From NCBI GenBank assembly GCA_018401745.1, contig JAGYJY010000016.1, positions 1-64,000 on the forward strand: DNA of 64,000 nucleotides. The letters are read 5' to 3'. The DNA comes from Pirellulales bacterium. Its GTDB lineage: Bacteria > Planctomycetota > Planctomycetia > Pirellulales > UBA1268. How positions within the stretch are numbered: the first letter of the stretch is position 1; every line of letters starts with the position of its first letter. The notes beneath the pieces are model-generated. The model saw only the letters and a program-made list of their open reading frames with translations, had not been told where the DNA came from and made no database searches. Shown piece after piece: positions 18,885 through 28,911 of this stretch. Position numbers and translations under genes: made by a program.

Positions 18885-19958
18885 CTACACGCTCCCTGCA
18901 GCAGCCGCTCGCGAGGAGGGGCTTGCGGCGGTCATCAGCTCAGCAATCCGCTGCGACGCCGCCGCAGTGTCGCCCCCGGCCTGATCCAGCTCGCGGGCGG
19001 CCACATGGCAGTGCACCCGGTGGCCCTCCACGGCGACTTCCGGGGGATCGACCTCTCGGCAGACTGTCTCCGCCAGCGGGCAGCGAGGATGGAAGCGGCA
19101 GCCCGACGGAGGTCGCGAGGGGCTCGGCACATCGCCGGGGAGAATGATTCGGCTCCGCCGCCGCTCCGGATCGACCGATGGAACCGCGGAAAACAGGGCC
19201 TGGGTGTAGGGGTGCAGCGGCGCAGCGTAGAGCTTTGCCGCCGTGGCCGTCTCCACGAAGCGGCCCAGATACATCACCGCCACTCGGTCGGAGAGATACT
19301 CCACCACCGAGAGATCGTGCGAGATAAAGAGGTAGGTCAGCCCCAGGTCTTTGCGGAGATCGACCAGCAGATTGACAACCTGGGCCTGGATCGACACGTC
19401 CAGCGCCGAAACCGGCTCGTCAAGCACGAGAAACTCGGGCTCAAGCACCAGCGCCCGCGCAATCGCGATCCGCTGCCGCTGCCCACCGGAAAACTCGTGC
19501 GGATAGCGACGCAGCGCGTCGGCCGGCATGCCGGTTCGCTCGAGGGCTCGCTGCATCCGCTCGATACGTTCGGCTGCCGTGCCCATGCGGTGCACGATCA
19601 GCCCCTCTTCGAGGATGCCCCGCACCGTCATCCGCGGGTTGAGCGAACCGTACGGATCCTGAAACACCACCTGCATCCGCCGCCGCAGCGTCCGCAGCTG
19701 CCGACCCGACACCTGCCGCACATCAACGCCGCCGAGCGTGACCCTGCCACCGGTCGGCTCGACGAGCCGCAGGAGGCTCCGGCCCACGGTCGTCTTCCCA
19801 CAGCCGCTCTCGCCGACCAGCCCAAGCGTCTCGCCCCGCTCAATCCCAAAACTCACACCATCCACCGCCTGCACTGCCCCCACCACGCGGCGGAGCACGC
19901 CGCGGCGGATCGGAAAGTGTGTCTGCAGGCGGTCGACGGAGAAGAAGGGGTCGCCCAT
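18885..19958 (-). CDS. Peptide ABC transporter ATP-binding protein (OppF/DppF type)
   Basis: Second cytoplasmic ATPase of the peptide importer, 357 residues. Walker A is [12 protein letters not shown] near residue 52, the signature is [15 protein letters not shown] and Walker B is [14 protein letters not shown]. The C-terminal oligopeptide/dipeptide domain has [13 protein letters not shown] with a third cysteine in ETVCREV. The Q-loop region [18 protein letters not shown] is typical of OppF/DppF. It is last in the operon, 38 bases after the OppD/DppD-type gene. Confidence 0.94.
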   Translation of the reverse strand: MGDPFFSVDRLQTHFPIRRGVLRRVVGAVQAVDGVSFGIERGETLGLVGESGCGKTTVGRSLLRLVEPTGGRVTLGGVDVRQVSGRQLRTLRRRMQVVFQDPYGSLNPRMTVRGILEEGLIVHRMGTAAERIERMQRALERTGMPADALRRYPHEFSGGQRQRIAIARALVLEPEFLVLDEPVSALDVSIQAQVVNLLVDLRKDLGLTYLFISHDLSVVEYLSDRVAVMYLGRFVETATAAKLYAAPLHPYTQALFSAVPSVDPERRRSRIILPGDVPSPSRPPSGCRFHPRCPLAETVCREVDPPEVAVEGHRVHCHVAARELDQAGGDTAAASQRIAELMTAASPSSRAAAAGSV

Positions 19959-19996
19959 GGGTGCTCTCAGTGGATCTCTGGTCGTTCAACAGTCGG

Positions 19997-21019
19997 TCAA
20001 CAGGATGCCTCGAGCTGCCCCGCCTCGTGGCACCTGACAAAGTGGCCCGGCGTGATCTCGCGAAGCTCGGGCATCTCGGCTGAGCAGCGTGGCTCCTTGA
20101 GGTAGCTGCAGCGCGGATGGAAGCGACAGCCCGAGGGAAAGTGCTGCGGCGGTGGCACGGCTCCTGGAATCGTCGTCAGCCGCTGCCCAGCGCCGCTGCG
20201 GGCCGACTCAGGACGGGCTGCCAGGAGCCCGATCGTGTAGGGATGCAGCGGATTGGCAAACAGCTCGTCTGCCGAGGCCTGCTCAACAATCTTGCCGGCA
20301 TACATCACCGCCACGTCGTCACAGGTCTCCGCGACCACGCCGAGATCGTGGGTGATCAGCAGAATCGCCGTGCCGAGCCGCTGCCGAAGATCGGAGAGCA
20401 GCTCGAGGATCTGCGCCTGGATCGTGACATCGAGCGCTGTTGTTGGCTCGTCGGCAATCACCAGCGACGGCTCACAGGCCAGGGCCATCGCGATCATCAC
20501 CCGCTGCCGCATGCCGCCCGAGAGCTGATGGGGATACTCGTCGATCCGCTGCTCGGGGTCGCCAATCCGCACAAGCCTGAGCATCTCGAGAGCCCGTGCC
20601 CGGGCTTCCGCCCGTGAAACCCTGCGGTGCAGCCGGACCGCCTCGGCCACCTGATCGCCGATGGTGAACACCGGGTTGAGGCTGGTCATCGGCTCCTGGA
20701 AGATCATCCCCACCTTCCCGCCGCGGATCTGCCGCAGCCGTCGCTCCGGCATGCCCACCAGCTCCACCGGCTCACCATCCGTGGCCAGACGGATCGAGCC
20801 CGACTCGATGCGGCCCGGCGACGCGACCAGCCCCAGGATCGACATCGCGGTCACGCTCTTGCCACAGCCGCTTTCGCCCACCAGCCCGAGCGTGCGGCCT
20901 TTGGCAACCGACAGCGACACCCCGTCGACCGCCGGCACACGACCCGCCTGGGTGTGAAACGCCGTGACCAGTCGGTCTATCGACAGCAAGGGCTCGTCGC
21001 TGGGAGGAGATGTCGGCAT
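19997..21019 (-). CDS. Peptide ABC transporter ATP-binding protein (OppD/DppD type)
   Basis: First ATPase of the importer, 340 residues. It has Walker [14 protein letters not shown], the Q-loop [12 protein letters not shown], signature [15 protein letters not shown] and Walker [15 protein letters not shown]. The C-terminal [17 protein letters not shown] motif marks the oligopeptide/dipeptide subfamily. It pairs with the OppF-type ATPase downstream to drive the permeases encoded at 22383-24481. The start is only five bases after the PhoH-like gene end (21025), placing that gene inside the same transcript. Confidence 0.94.
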   Translation of the reverse strand: MPTSPPSDEPLLSIDRLVTAFHTQAGRVPAVDGVSLSVAKGRTLGLVGESGCGKSVTAMSILGLVASPGRIESGSIRLATDGEPVELVGMPERRLRQIRGGKVGMIFQEPMTSLNPVFTIGDQVAEAVRLHRRVSRAEARARALEMLRLVRIGDPEQRIDEYPHQLSGGMRQRVMIAMALACEPSLVIADEPTTALDVTIQAQILELLSDLRQRLGTAILLITHDLGVVAETCDDVAVMYAGKIVEQASADELFANPLHPYTIGLLAARPESARSGAGQRLTTIPGAVPPPQHFPSGCRFHPRCSYLKEPRCSAEMPELREITPGHFVRCHEAGQLEASC

Positions 21020-21024
21020 AGCAC

Positions 21025-22353
21025 TTAGAGGAGTTCGCTGGCCAGATCGGCGAGAGCAGACCGCTCTCCCTTCTCCAGCGTGACATGGGCATAGAGCGAC
21101 TGACCGACCATGCGGTTGATCAGATACGAAAGACCGTTGGAAAGCGTATCAAGGTAGGGCTGATCGATCTGCCGGATATCTCCGGTGAACACAATCTTGG
21201 TTCCTTCACCGGCGCGGGTGATGATCGTCTTGATCTCGTGCGGCGTCAGGTTTTGTGCTTCATCGACGATGAAGAAAATCTTCTGCAGGCTGCGGCCGCG
21301 AATGTAGGCCAGGGGCGTGACGAGGAGCTTCTCAGACTCCCGCATTTCCTGTATCCGCTGGGACTGCGGGGAGTTTTCCGAAAACTGATGGCGGATCACC
21401 GTCAGGTTGTCGTAGAGCGGCTGCATGTAGGGATCGAGCTTGTCTGCCACATCCCCCGGTAGAAAGCCGATGTCGCGGTTGGAAAGCGGCACCACCGGCC
21501 GTGCTAGGAGGATCTGCCGATACCGCTGACGGCATTCAAGCGCTGCAGCCAAGGCCAGCAGCGTCTTGCCTGTGCCTGCCGTCCCGGCAAGCGTGACAAG
21601 CTTGATCTGATCATCCAGCAGGGCAGCCATGGCAAACGACTGCTCGGCATTGCGAGGCATGATCCCGTAGCTCGCCGTCTTTTCGACCCGCACGAAGCTT
21701 GCGTCGTCGGCTCGATAGGTCGCCAGGGCCGACTTGCTGCCGTTGCGGAGAACGACGTTTTCATTGGCCCGCGGGCTGGTGACGAGCGGCACATCAACTG
21801 CCGGCACAACACCACCGTTCTCGTAGAAGCGGCTGATCAGCTCAACAGGCACGTCATCCACCACCCGCTTGCCGGTGTAGAGCTTGTCGAAGCTCTCCAC
21901 CTTGTCGGTGGTGTAGTCCTGGGCAGTCAGCCCCAGCGACTTGGCCTTCATCCGCAGGTTGGTGTCTTTTGAAACGAGGATCACCGTCCGCGGCGCCAGC
22001 CGCTCCTGCAGCCCGATCGCCGTCGCCAGGATCCGATGGTCTGGTGTGTTCTGGAGAAACGCGTCTTGCACCCTGCGATCGAGAGCACCGCTGAGGATCA
22101 CGCGTATCGAACCGAGGCCAGGCCCGAGCGGGCAGCCACCCTCCGCGAGGACGTCACCTGTGAGGGCATCGATCCGGCGGAGGAACTCACGGGCCTGAAA
22201 GTTGATGTCGTCGTTGCCGCGTTTGAACTTGTCGAGCTCCTCAAGCACCGTGATCGGCACGGCAATGTCGTGCTCCTCGAAGTTGGTGATGCATCCCGAG
22301 TCGTGGAGGATCACGTTGGTGTCGAGGACGAAGGTCTTGGCAGGCTGCATCAT
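21025..22353 (-). CDS. PIN-PhoH family ATPase (PhoH2-like)
   Basis: A 442-residue fusion of an N-terminal PIN ribonuclease-like domain (1-140) and a C-terminal PhoH ATPase/helicase domain (230-442). The PIN part has [11 protein letters not shown] and later [13 protein letters not shown] with acidic positions; [11 protein letters not shown] is also family-typical. The PhoH part has Walker [14 protein letters not shown] and Walker [15 protein letters not shown]. Proteins with this layout (YlaK/PhoH2 type) are linked to RNA unwinding and cleavage. The start is ATG 22353. It sits between the OppC-type gene (ends 22383) and the OppD-type gene (starts 21019) with gaps of 29 and 5 bases, an unusual place for this gene. 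Confidence 0.93.
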   Translation of the reverse strand: MMQPAKTFVLDTNVILHDSGCITNFEEHDIAVPITVLEELDKFKRGNDDINFQAREFLRRIDALTGDVLAEGGCPLGPGLGSIRVILSGALDRRVQDAFLQNTPDHRILATAIGLQERLAPRTVILVSKDTNLRMKAKSLGLTAQDYTTDKVESFDKLYTGKRVVDDVPVELISRFYENGGVVPAVDVPLVTSPRANENVVLRNGSKSALATYRADDASFVRVEKTASYGIMPRNAEQSFAMAALLDDQIKLVTLAGTAGTGKTLLALAAALECRQRYRQILLARPVVPLSNRDIGFLPGDVADKLDPYMQPLYDNLTVIRHQFSENSPQSQRIQEMRESEKLLVTPLAYIRGRSLQKIFFIVDEAQNLTPHEIKTIITRAGEGTKIVFTGDIRQIDQPYLDTLSNGLSYLINRMVGQSLYAHVTLEKGERSALADLASELL

Positions 22354-22382
22354 GGTGTGCGTCGCTTTGGAGCAAGGTCCTC

Positions 22383-23489
22383 TTATTTGCGAGCCTCGCG
22401 GAGCCTGGGGTCGGTGGCCTCTTGAAGGCCTTCGCCGACGAGATTGTAGGAGAGCACCGTCAGGAAGATCGCCACGCCAGGGAAGACGACCAGCCACCAC
22501 ATCTGCAGATTGCTGCGGGCGTCGTTGAGCAGGCTGCCCCAGCTCACCGACGGAGGCGGAGGCCCAAACCCGAGAAACGAAAGCGAGCTCTCGATCAGGA
22601 TTGCCGACGCGATCCCGAAGGTGATCGGCACGAGCACCGGGGCGAGGGCATTGGGCAGAATATGCCTCGCCATGATTCGCAGGGGCCCCGCCCCCGCCGC
22701 GCGGGCTGCCATCACAAACTCACTCGACCGCAGCCGGAGAAACTCCGCTCTTGCCAGCCGAGCGATGCCGGTCCAGCCGGTGAGCCCGATGATCGCCATC
22801 GTCTTCCAGATCGACGGTTTGTCGACAAACGCCACCAGCGCCAGAATCAAAACGAGCGTGGGAATGCACATCACCACCTCGATCAGCCGGCTGGCGAGCA
22901 TGTCGACCCAGCCGCCACAGTAGCCAGCTGTTGCCCCAATCGTGATCCCGATCGTGCCCGCCAGGCCCATCGAGACAAAGCCGACCAGGAGCGCCACGGT
23001 CGTGCCGTGGACCATCTTGGCAAACACATCCACGCCATACTGATCGGTGCCGAAGAGGTTGCGGCTGCTTGGCGCGCCCTGATCGCGGGCGGGATTGGCA
23101 GGCTCGCCAGGCCACTCGTTGTCACGGACCGAGCGATACGGATCCTGAAAGACGAGCGGCCAGATCGCCCAGCTCTCCGGATCCTTCTCGGCAAGGTTGG
23201 CCGGATACGTGCCGCGAAACTTGTCCTTGGCAAAAATCACCGGCTCAAGCGTGCGGTCGAAGTAGGCCAGGCAGGGGACGTAGATCGTGCCCTTGTAGCG
23301 GCAGATGACCGGCTTCGTGCCCGCGATCGCTGGGGCGAACGTGGCCACCAGCACGAGAAACAGCACAAAGCCAAGCGCCGCCATCGAGAGCTTGCGGCTG
23401 CGAAACCGTCGCCACGCCTCTGACCAGAAGCCACGTGCGGCCTGCTGGCATGGCGGTCGGCTCTCGTTGCTCGGCTCGTCGCTTGTCAT
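22383..23489 (-). CDS. Peptide ABC transporter permease (OppC/DppC type)
   Basis: Inner-membrane permease of 368 residues. The N-terminal helix ([16 protein letters not shown]) is followed by an extracytoplasmic stretch of about 100 residues, longer than in DppC. The conserved permease part includes [14 protein letters not shown] and the EAA-loop region [21 protein letters not shown] split by short steps. The C-terminal [15 protein letters not shown] is diagnostic of OppC/DppC. The start overlaps the OppB-type stop by four bases (ATGA). Confidence 0.93.
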   Translation of the reverse strand: MTSDEPSNESRPPCQQAARGFWSEAWRRFRSRKLSMAALGFVLFLVLVATFAPAIAGTKPVICRYKGTIYVPCLAYFDRTLEPVIFAKDKFRGTYPANLAEKDPESWAIWPLVFQDPYRSVRDNEWPGEPANPARDQGAPSSRNLFGTDQYGVDVFAKMVHGTTVALLVGFVSMGLAGTIGITIGATAGYCGGWVDMLASRLIEVVMCIPTLVLILALVAFVDKPSIWKTMAIIGLTGWTGIARLARAEFLRLRSSEFVMAARAAGAGPLRIMARHILPNALAPVLVPITFGIASAILIESSLSFLGFGPPPPSVSWGSLLNDARSNLQMWWLVVFPGVAIFLTVLSYNLVGEGLQEATDPRLREARK

Positions 23490-24481
23490 TCCACGCTCAC
23501 CCTCGGATCGACCCAGGCGTAGAGCACGTCAGCCACGAGCTGTCCGGCAAGCGTGAGCACGCTGAACATGAAGGTCAGGCCCATGATCGTGGGATAGTCT
23601 CGCTCGCGGATGCTCTCAAAAAACAGCCGGCCCATACCCGGCCAGGTGAAGATCTGCTCGATGATCACCGAGCCGCCCAGCAGTGCCGGCAGCGAGAGCC
23701 CCAAGAGCGTCACCAGCGGGATGAGCGTGTTGCGAAAGCCGTGATGGACGAGCACCCGCCAGGGGCCCGCCCCCTTGGCCTTGGCGGTGCGGATGTAGTC
23801 CTGCCGCACCACCTCCTGCATGTTGGCGTGGATGAACCGGCTGTACCAGGCCAGGCTGACGTACGACTGGCAGATGACCGGCAGGATCGCATGTCGGGCC
23901 ATGTCGGCCGTGCTGGCAAACCACGACGTCTCGTCGGTGATGCCATCACCTCGCATACCAAACAACGGCAGCTCCCAGGCGGTGTCTCGCAGCCAGACCG
24001 CAAAGATGATCTGCAGAAAGAGGGCCGCCACAAACGTTGGAAATGAATAGAGCACATACAGCCCAAAGCTCACCACGCGTTCGTCCACCTCGCCGCTTCG
24101 TGCCGACGCGTAGAGGCCCAGCGGAATCGACACCAGCCAGGTCAGCAGCAAGGCCGAGCCAGAGAGCGCGAGCGTGGGGCCAATCCGCTCCCCGATCAGC
24201 GTCGCCACGGGCTGCTTGCGGGAGATCGACCGCCCCAGATCGCCGCGAACGACGTTGCCGGCCCACACAAAATAGGCCGCATACCAGGGCTTATCGAGGC
24301 CGTAGGCCTTCTTCATCCGCTCGATGTCGGCAGGGTTGAGCTTCCGGCTTGGATCGCTCTCGCCCATCTCGATTGTCAGCGGGGTGCCAGGCATCGACCG
24401 AGCAAGCCCATACACGATCCCCGTGATCATCAGCAGCGTCACGACCGCCAGGGCCAAGCGACGAATCAAATACGACACCAT
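23486..24481 (-). CDS. Peptide ABC transporter permease (OppB/DppB type)
   Basis: Inner-membrane permease of 331 residues starting MVSYLIRRLALAVVTLL, with six predicted helices. The family loop DYIRTAKAKGAGPWRVL precedes FRNTLIPLVTLLGL, and GSVIIEQIFTWPGMG lies near the end, all typical of OppB/DppB. ATG 24481 is preferred over an upstream in-frame start at 24508 because it begins right at the first membrane segment. It lies 57 bases after the binding-protein gene and overlaps the next permease start. Confidence 0.93.
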   Translation of the reverse strand: MVSYLIRRLALAVVTLLMITGIVYGLARSMPGTPLTIEMGESDPSRKLNPADIERMKKAYGLDKPWYAAYFVWAGNVVRGDLGRSISRKQPVATLIGERIGPTLALSGSALLLTWLVSIPLGLYASARSGEVDERVVSFGLYVLYSFPTFVAALFLQIIFAVWLRDTAWELPLFGMRGDGITDETSWFASTADMARHAILPVICQSYVSLAWYSRFIHANMQEVVRQDYIRTAKAKGAGPWRVLVHHGFRNTLIPLVTLLGLSLPALLGGSVIIEQIFTWPGMGRLFFESIRERDYPTIMGLTFMFSVLTLAGQLVADVLYAWVDPRVSVE

Positions 24482-24538
24482 AGCGTCCGCTCTCGACAGG
24501 ACACCCACCGCGGCAGGCTGGCAGCAGTCACCAGCCGG

Positions 24539-26524
24539 TCACTGGTCGGCAGGCTTCCAGAGACTGCTAAACCCGGGCGAGTAGTTGTAGGGGCCTCGGG
24601 GGCTGAACACGTAGCCCCGCAGATCCTTTGAGAACCCGTAGAAGCTGTTTCGCCAGTAGAGCCAGGTGTAGGGCTGATCGTCGTAGAGGATCTCCTGGAT
24701 GCGGGCATACTTCTCGGCCCGCTTGGCCCGGTCGAGTTCGCGACGCCCCTCTTCGTAGAGCCGATCCACCTCAGGGTTGGAGTAGCCGACAAAGTTGCGT
24801 CCGGCACCCGTCCGCCAGATGTTTTCGGTGGTGTCGGGGTCGGTTCCAGTTCCCCAGCCCCCGAAGTAGGCCTCAAACTTTCGTTCCAGCGTGAACTGCT
24901 GCAGCACGGTCGCCTCCACCGGCCGCACGTTCACCCGCACGCCAATCCGGTCGAGGCTCTCCTGCAGCAGGGTGCAGATGGCCACCCGCAGCGGCTGGTT
25001 GCTTGTGAGAATCGAAAACTCAAACGGCACAAACCGGCCGTTGATTTCCTTATCACGGATGCCGTCGTTGTCGTGGTCGATCCAGCCTGCTTCATCGAGA
25101 AGATTCTCAGCAGCATCGAGGTCTTGGCGATACGGATCGAGCTTCTTCTTCGTGGCCATCCAGGCAGTCTTGTGGAAGGAGCCAGTGGCCGGCTCATAGA
25201 GCCCGTAGCAGAGCTTTTCCAGCATGCGTTCGTGATCGAAGGCATAGCTCATCGCCCGCCGCACGCGGCGGTCGGAGAAGTAGGGCGTGTTGATGTTCCA
25301 GCCGAAGTGGAAGCTGACCCACTCCAGGGCGGTGGCCTTCGTGTTCCGCTCGTAGTAGTCGCCGCCACTTGTCTGCGTTGTCCACTGCTCGGGCACGAGA
25401 ATCATCTCGTCGATCTCACCCGCCTTCAGCGCCAGCAGCGACGTGTTGGGATCCTCAATGATGCGAAAGCGGATCTCTTCAAAGAAGGGCTTCTCGCGAA
25501 CCTGCTCCCCGTTGAGGGTATGCCAGTTTTCTCGCCGCTTGAGCACGATCTGCTGGCCCCGCGTTCGCTCGACGATCTCGTAGGGCCCGCCCGACACCGG
25601 CTGCTGCTCGAGCCTCACGTGGGCTGAACTGTCTTTGAGGGTGGGATCGTCTTCCCAGGTCGTCTCGTAGACATGCTTGGGCAGGACCGGAAAGTTGATG
25701 TTCCAGACGTTGGTGGCAAACGGCTCCTTGTGGAAGAAGACGAGCGTGGCATCGTCATAGGCCTCCACCCACCGCAGCTGATCGGTGCCGCTGCGGACGG
25801 CTGGCACCGGCACGCGAGGATCCATGATCACCTGAAAGGTGAAGGCCACGTCGTGGGCGGTGATCGGCTCGCCGTCGCTCCACACGAGGTCATCCCGTAG
25901 CACGATCTTGTCGTGGAGGCCGTCGGCGCTCGTCTGCCAGCTGACGACAGCGTCGGCCAGGGCGAACGGCTCCATGCGGTGATCGAAGGAAAACAGGCCA
26001 AAGCCCGTCAGCCCCAGCACGTCAAACTCCGACGTAGAACTGATCAGAATCGGGTTGGTGCTCCCGATGTCCGCCGGGATGTGGCGGTTGACCGATGCGG
26101 AGAGGTCTGCCTGCCCCTCTTCTGCAAGCCGTCCGAGGGCCGAGAGAATCTTGGCGTTGGCCTCCGCGGAATCGTTGGCCATTTGCAGGGCCTCGGCGGC
26201 CGTTGCCAGCACCTTCTCGCCAGCCTGCTCCTCGCGGAGCCTCGCCAGTGGATCCAAGACAGGGCGATCGATCCAGGTCGCCGATCCAAGCAGGTCATCC
26301 AGCGGTGGCGGATCAAACGGCTCAAGCAGCCGCTCCTGCCCCGCCGAGCCCTGCGATTCGAGCGTCGATTCCGGCGTCATCTCCTCCAGCGCATCGGGGT
26401 CGCCACCGCAGCCGACCAGCAGCATCACGGCAGCCGTCCACGGAAACACTGCTGGCAGCCGCCAGCTGAGCACGGCCTGGCGGGGAAACGTTGTGTGCCG
26501 CTGATGTCCGATTCGCTGCCTCAC
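24539..26524 (-). CDS. Peptide-binding lipoprotein of the SBP_bac_5 family
   Basis: Periplasmic solute-binding protein of 661 residues, longer than typical DppA/OppA (about 530) because of an N-terminal insertion of about 120 residues. The signal ends with the lipobox LLVGC near residue 39, so it is probably lipid-anchored. The SBP_bac_5 domain starts around residue 170 and shows LVWSDGEPITAHDVAFTF, DPRVPVPAV, SGGPYEIVE and RRVRRAMSYAFDHERML. The start is GTG 26524 with GGAG upstream. It leads the importer operon and should set its substrate specificity, most likely peptides. Confidence 0.92.
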   Translation of the reverse strand: MRQRIGHQRHTTFPRQAVLSWRLPAVFPWTAAVMLLVGCGGDPDALEEMTPESTLESQGSAGQERLLEPFDPPPLDDLLGSATWIDRPVLDPLARLREEQAGEKVLATAAEALQMANDSAEANAKILSALGRLAEEGQADLSASVNRHIPADIGSTNPILISSTSEFDVLGLTGFGLFSFDHRMEPFALADAVVSWQTSADGLHDKIVLRDDLVWSDGEPITAHDVAFTFQVIMDPRVPVPAVRSGTDQLRWVEAYDDATLVFFHKEPFATNVWNINFPVLPKHVYETTWEDDPTLKDSSAHVRLEQQPVSGGPYEIVERTRGQQIVLKRRENWHTLNGEQVREKPFFEEIRFRIIEDPNTSLLALKAGEIDEMILVPEQWTTQTSGGDYYERNTKATALEWVSFHFGWNINTPYFSDRRVRRAMSYAFDHERMLEKLCYGLYEPATGSFHKTAWMATKKKLDPYRQDLDAAENLLDEAGWIDHDNDGIRDKEINGRFVPFEFSILTSNQPLRVAICTLLQESLDRIGVRVNVRPVEATVLQQFTLERKFEAYFGGWGTGTDPDTTENIWRTGAGRNFVGYSNPEVDRLYEEGRRELDRAKRAEKYARIQEILYDDQPYTWLYWRNSFYGFSKDLRGYVFSPRGPYNYSPGFSSLWKPADQ

Positions 26525-26642
26525 GCCGAAGCTCCATTAGGGTCGCTCGCTCGCCTGCAAACCCGCGATCGTAGCGCCGCTGCAAGCCGGCGGTCAACAC
26601 AACTGTGGCGAGCACTCGCCCACCGGCGGCCAGAAACCACCG

Positions 26643-27899
26643 TCAGGAAGGGCTGGCGGGAGGAGGGCAGGCAGCCGGCGGCGGGAAGCGGTGGCCCATC
26701 TTCTCCCGCTTGGTAGCGAGGTACCGCTCGTTGAACTCATTGGCCGGCGGCACGATCGGCACCTGATCGACCACCTCAAGGTCGAAGCCCCCGTAGATGA
26801 AGGCATCGGTCTTCTTGGGGTTGTTGGTCAGCAGCCGCACCTGGCGAAGCCCGAGATCTTTGAGCAGCTGAATGCCCACGCCGTAATCACGGGAATCGGC
26901 CTTAAAGCCGAGGGCGAGATTGGCCTCGACCGTGTCGAGGCCCTGGTCTTGAAGCTGGTAGGCGCGGATCTTCTCCACCAGGCCGATCCCTCGCCCCTCC
27001 TGCGGCAGATACACGAGCACCCCGGCCCCCTCGTGTGCAATCATTTCCATCGCCATGCGAAGCTGGTCGCCGCAGTCGCAGCGGAGACTATCGAGCAGAT
27101 CGCCGGTGAAGCACGAGGAGTGCAGCCGCACCAGCGGGGCGGCCGACGTCGCGAGGTCGCCAAACGCGAGCACGATCGGCTGCTGAGCCTCAAACTTCAC
27201 GTCATAGGCAATCACGCGAAACGGCCCCCACTTCGTCGGCAGATCGGCCTCGGCCACCCGCTCCACCAGTTTCTCGCGAGCCCGGCGGTAGCGAATCAGC
27301 TCCTCGATGGAGATCATCTCAAGGCCATGCTGCTCGGCGATCGCCACGAGATCCTCATGCCCAGCCCGGTTGCCCGTCTCATCGAGGATCTCGCAGAGCA
27401 CGCCGGCCGGCTGCAGGCCTGCCAGCCTGGCAAGATCGACCGTTGCCTCGGTGTGGCCTGCCCTCCGCAGCACTCCGCCTTCCTTGGCCACAAGCGGAAA
27501 GAGATGGCCCGGCCGCACAAAGTCGGCCGGCGTGCTGGAGGGATCGAGAATCGCGGCGATCGCAGTCGCCCGTTCGCCAGCGGTGATCCCTGTGCGGGCG
27601 GAACGATGGTCCACCGGCACCGTGAAGGCGGTTCCCAGCGGCGCGGAGTTGGTCTCCACCATCATCGGAAGGGCGAGCCGTTTGGCCACGTCGGGCAGAA
27701 TCGACATGCAGACCTGTCCACGGCCATGCCGCAGCATGAAGTTGACCGTTTCGGTAGTGGCCGCCGAGGCCGCGCAGACAAAGTCGCCCTCGTTTTCGCG
27801 GTCTTCGGCGTCGACCACGATCACAGTTTTCCCCTGCCGAAAGGCCTCAATCGCTGCCTCGACCGAGGAAAACTGCTCCGGCATCGTCTGCTCGACCAT
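26643..27899 (-). CDS. ribBA: Bifunctional RibBA: DHBP synthase / GTP cyclohydrolase II
   Basis: Cytosolic riboflavin-pathway enzyme of about 418 residues. The N-terminal half makes 3,4-dihydroxy-2-butanone 4-phosphate from ribulose 5-phosphate: VDAEDRENEGDF near residue 23 and RAGHTEATVDLAR near 140 are the conserved acidic and substrate blocks. The C-terminal half is GTP cyclohydrolase II with zinc-ligand cysteines in CFTGDLLDSLRCDCG and the YLPQEGRGIGL motif. ATG 27899 is chosen; a TTG at 27908 is an alternative. No FMN riboswitch consensus is visible upstream. Confidence 0.95.
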   Translation of the reverse strand: MVEQTMPEQFSSVEAAIEAFRQGKTVIVVDAEDRENEGDFVCAASAATTETVNFMLRHGRGQVCMSILPDVAKRLALPMMVETNSAPLGTAFTVPVDHRSARTGITAGERATAIAAILDPSSTPADFVRPGHLFPLVAKEGGVLRRAGHTEATVDLARLAGLQPAGVLCEILDETGNRAGHEDLVAIAEQHGLEMISIEELIRYRRAREKLVERVAEADLPTKWGPFRVIAYDVKFEAQQPIVLAFGDLATSAAPLVRLHSSCFTGDLLDSLRCDCGDQLRMAMEMIAHEGAGVLVYLPQEGRGIGLVEKIRAYQLQDQGLDTVEANLALGFKADSRDYGVGIQLLKDLGLRQVRLLTNNPKKTDAFIYGGFDLEVVDQVPIVPPANEFNERYLATKREKMGHRFPPPAACPPPASPS

Positions 27900-28050
27900 G
27901 TGGTTCAATGCTACTTTTCAAGGAGAAAATGCCAGGACTGCCGCACCTGTCCCAGTATAGGATGCCCACACCCCCGGAATAGCGGCTGCGGAGGATCACC
28001 GCTGCGGCGGTCTGGCAACGGCGGCATGTCGTGACGGTCGTGAGGAGAAG

Positions 28051-28911
28051 ATGCTCAACCGGGAAGAGTTCGTCGAGCAGGCCCACTTCTTCCGAGCGTT
28101 TGCCGGCCGGATGGCCGAAGGTGTCGCCGCCCAGGAAGCGCTGCAGCAGATCTCCGAAGAGGTGCTCGCCACCACAAAGCTGCCGATGGCGATCGACTAT
28201 CTCGTCGGCGAAATGAAGCTCGTGGGCACGCTCTCCACGGCCATGGCGCGGCTTTCCCACTATTTCACGTCGTTCCAGACGTTTGTGATCGCGGCGGCGG
28301 AAGACGAGGAGGGGCGGTTCGACATGCGGATCGCCCTGGCGATTCTCGAGAATGAGGCGACCTACCGCAGTGGAGAGGCATCTCCGCAGGGCCTCTTCTT
28401 CTACCGCTTCGAGTGCCTCTCACGAAATCGGCTCGACTACGGCCGTGGCCTCGCCGCCATCGCCGCCGACCCGCTGTTTGACGACGCCTGGCACGACTGG
28501 ATGACCGCAGTCGGCCGGCAGGTCGGCTTCATCGATCTCGCCGACCTCGTCTATGTCCGCAGCGAAGAGTATTGGCGGCTGGAAGCAAGAGCGGCCACGG
28601 CAGCGGGCCGTGAGCCGGCGTCGCCAGACCGGCCAATCCTGTTTGGCAGCCGCGAGGGCCGCATTGCCAAGGCCAACCGTGGCAAAGACCCGCTCTATTT
28701 CTTCGCCGCCCTGCAGCGGCAGCTGGGCTACCCGCTGGTGCCGCGGCCGAAGCGGCCTGCCCCGCCGGAGGAAACGCCAGCCCTGCTCTCCCGTCGACTC
28801 GAACGACTGGAGATGCGGGTCAAGCTTCTGGAAGAAGAGGCCCGCGGCGGCATCGACCTGGCCCGCTTCGACCCCAAGAATATTCCGCTGCCGTTTGATG
28901 GTCCTGAATGA
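28051..28911 (+). CDS. Conserved protein of unknown function
   Basis: A 286-residue soluble protein I do not recognise. It lacks a signal peptide and membrane segments. The central part is Phe/Tyr/Asp-rich and helical (MARLSHYFTSFQTFVIAAAED, LAILENEATYR, GLFFYRFECLSRNRLDYGRG shown in parts). The end has a coiled-coil-like helix (LERLEMRVKLLEEEA). Its stop overlaps the glycerate kinase start (ATGATG), so the two are coupled and may share a pathway or regulation. Confidence 0.65.
   Translation: MLNREEFVEQAHFFRAFAGRMAEGVAAQEALQQISEEVLATTKLPMAIDYLVGEMKLVGTLSTAMARLSHYFTSFQTFVIAAAEDEEGRFDMRIALAILENEATYRSGEASPQGLFFYRFECLSRNRLDYGRGLAAIAADPLFDDAWHDWMTAVGRQVGFIDLADLVYVRSEEYWRLEARAATAAGREPASPDRPILFGSREGRIAKANRGKDPLYFFAALQRQLGYPLVPRPKRPAPPEETPALLSRRLERLEMRVKLLEEEARGGIDLARFDPKNIPLPFDGPE

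Noticed and set aside
27900..28050. Possible FMN riboswitch upstream of ribBA
   Set aside because: The conserved RFN element sequence is not present.
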